Translations under genes and position numbers: made by a program
From: Burkholderiales bacterium
GTDB taxonomy: Bacteria > Pseudomonadota > Gammaproteobacteria > Burkholderiales > Burkholderiaceae_C
Assembly (NCBI GenBank): GCA_005793295.1
Contig: SXSX01000026.1
Coordinates: 1-5,910 of the forward strand
Direction of reading: 5' to 3'
DNA: 5,910 nucleotides
Notes under the pieces: model-generated
Told to the model about the DNA's origin: nothing
The model's input: the letters and a program-made list of their open reading frames with translations, nothing else
Database searches by the model: none
Shown: positions 5,787 through 5,910 of the stretch, piece after piece
Numbering within the stretch: the first letter of the stretch is position 1
How the letters are laid out: every line of letters starts with the position of its first letter

Positions 5787-5910
5787 ATGAACTACGAACT
5801 GATCACCACGCGCATCGAAGGCGAAAAGGTTGCTGTCATCACCTTAAATCGCCCCAAACAACTCAACGCCTTGAATGACGCTGTGATGGATGAGCTGGGG
5901 GATGCGCTGA
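5787..5910 (+). CDS. Enoyl-CoA hydratase/isomerase (crotonase family), N-terminal part
   Basis: Forty-one complete codons are present before the window ends. They encode MNYELITTRIEGEKVAVITL followed by N-R-P-K-Q-L-N-A-L-N-D-A-V-M-D-E-L. The V-A-V-I-T-L-N-R-P-x-x-x-N-A-L-N pattern is the hallmark first strand and helix of the crotonase fold, where the backbone helps bind CoA. The family hydrates trans-2-enoyl-CoA in beta-oxidation or phenylacetate and related degradation routes; catalytic glutamates lie beyond the window edge, so activity cannot be confirmed. It begins 32 bases after the M61 gene on the same strand. No Shine-Dalgarno is obvious (CCCCCTTACACACC precedes the ATG). Confidence 0.85.
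   Translation, partial: MNYELITTRIEGEKVAVITLNRPKQLNALNDAVMDELGDAL

Noticed and set aside
1..5910. Mobile elements, CRISPR arrays, tRNA genes, defence or toxin-antitoxin systems
   Set aside because: I looked for transposase motifs, terminal inverted repeats, regular direct repeats and tRNA-like folds and saw none; the coding space is fully taken by housekeeping-type genes.

Overview
The window looks like ordinary chromosomal DNA of a betaproteobacterium, most likely Burkholderiales and probably near Comamonadaceae. Three things point there: the 5' end of a 16S rRNA gene with the form GAACTATAGAGTTTGATCC, the rrn leader with its boxA and following bases, and the gene order Ubi-type hydroxylase, DsbC, M61 peptidase, enoyl-CoA hydratase. 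The family assignment is from memory of such genomes, not from a search. Base composition is moderate by eye, lower than in many Comamonadaceae.

Layout. Bases 1-25 are the extreme 5' end of a 16S rRNA gene on the minus strand, which runs off the left edge. Bases 26 to about 370 are its transcribed leader. It holds a good boxA antitermination site (193-209), a stem-enclosed set of small hairpins (119-176) and a hairpin with a GCAA tetraloop (42-55). Two tandem sigma70-type rrn promoters lie at 377-405 (with an UP-like element at 411-426) and 266-294. Both carry nearly the same 12 bases at the same distance from the -10 box. From about 430 to 612 lies the upstream region of a divergent plus-strand gene cluster, with a weak promoter candidate and a perfect 7+7 bp palindrome (525-548).

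The rest is a co-directional plus-strand cluster with gaps of 38, 38, 2 and 32 bases: (1) an FAD-dependent oxidoreductase of unknown substrate (613-2004); (2) a UbiH/UbiF-type FAD monooxygenase, probably a ubiquinone-pathway hydroxylase (2043-3206); (3) a periplasmic DsbC-type thiol:disulfide interchange protein with a CGYC active site (3245-3973); (4) an M61-family zinc aminopeptidase with a C-terminal PDZ-like domain (3976-5754); (5) the first 41 codons of an enoyl-CoA hydratase (5787 to the window end).

The spacing suggests an operon or a run of overlapping transcription units, but the products do not form one obvious pathway: quinone hydroxylation, periplasmic disulfide repair, peptide trimming and acyl-CoA hydration are separate housekeeping tasks. 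I found no mobile element, CRISPR array, tRNA, toxin-antitoxin or defence gene, and no clear candidate for an undescribed system. The most informative parts are the duplicated rrn promoter start region, the leader RNA folds and the palindrome at the oxidoreductase promoter.
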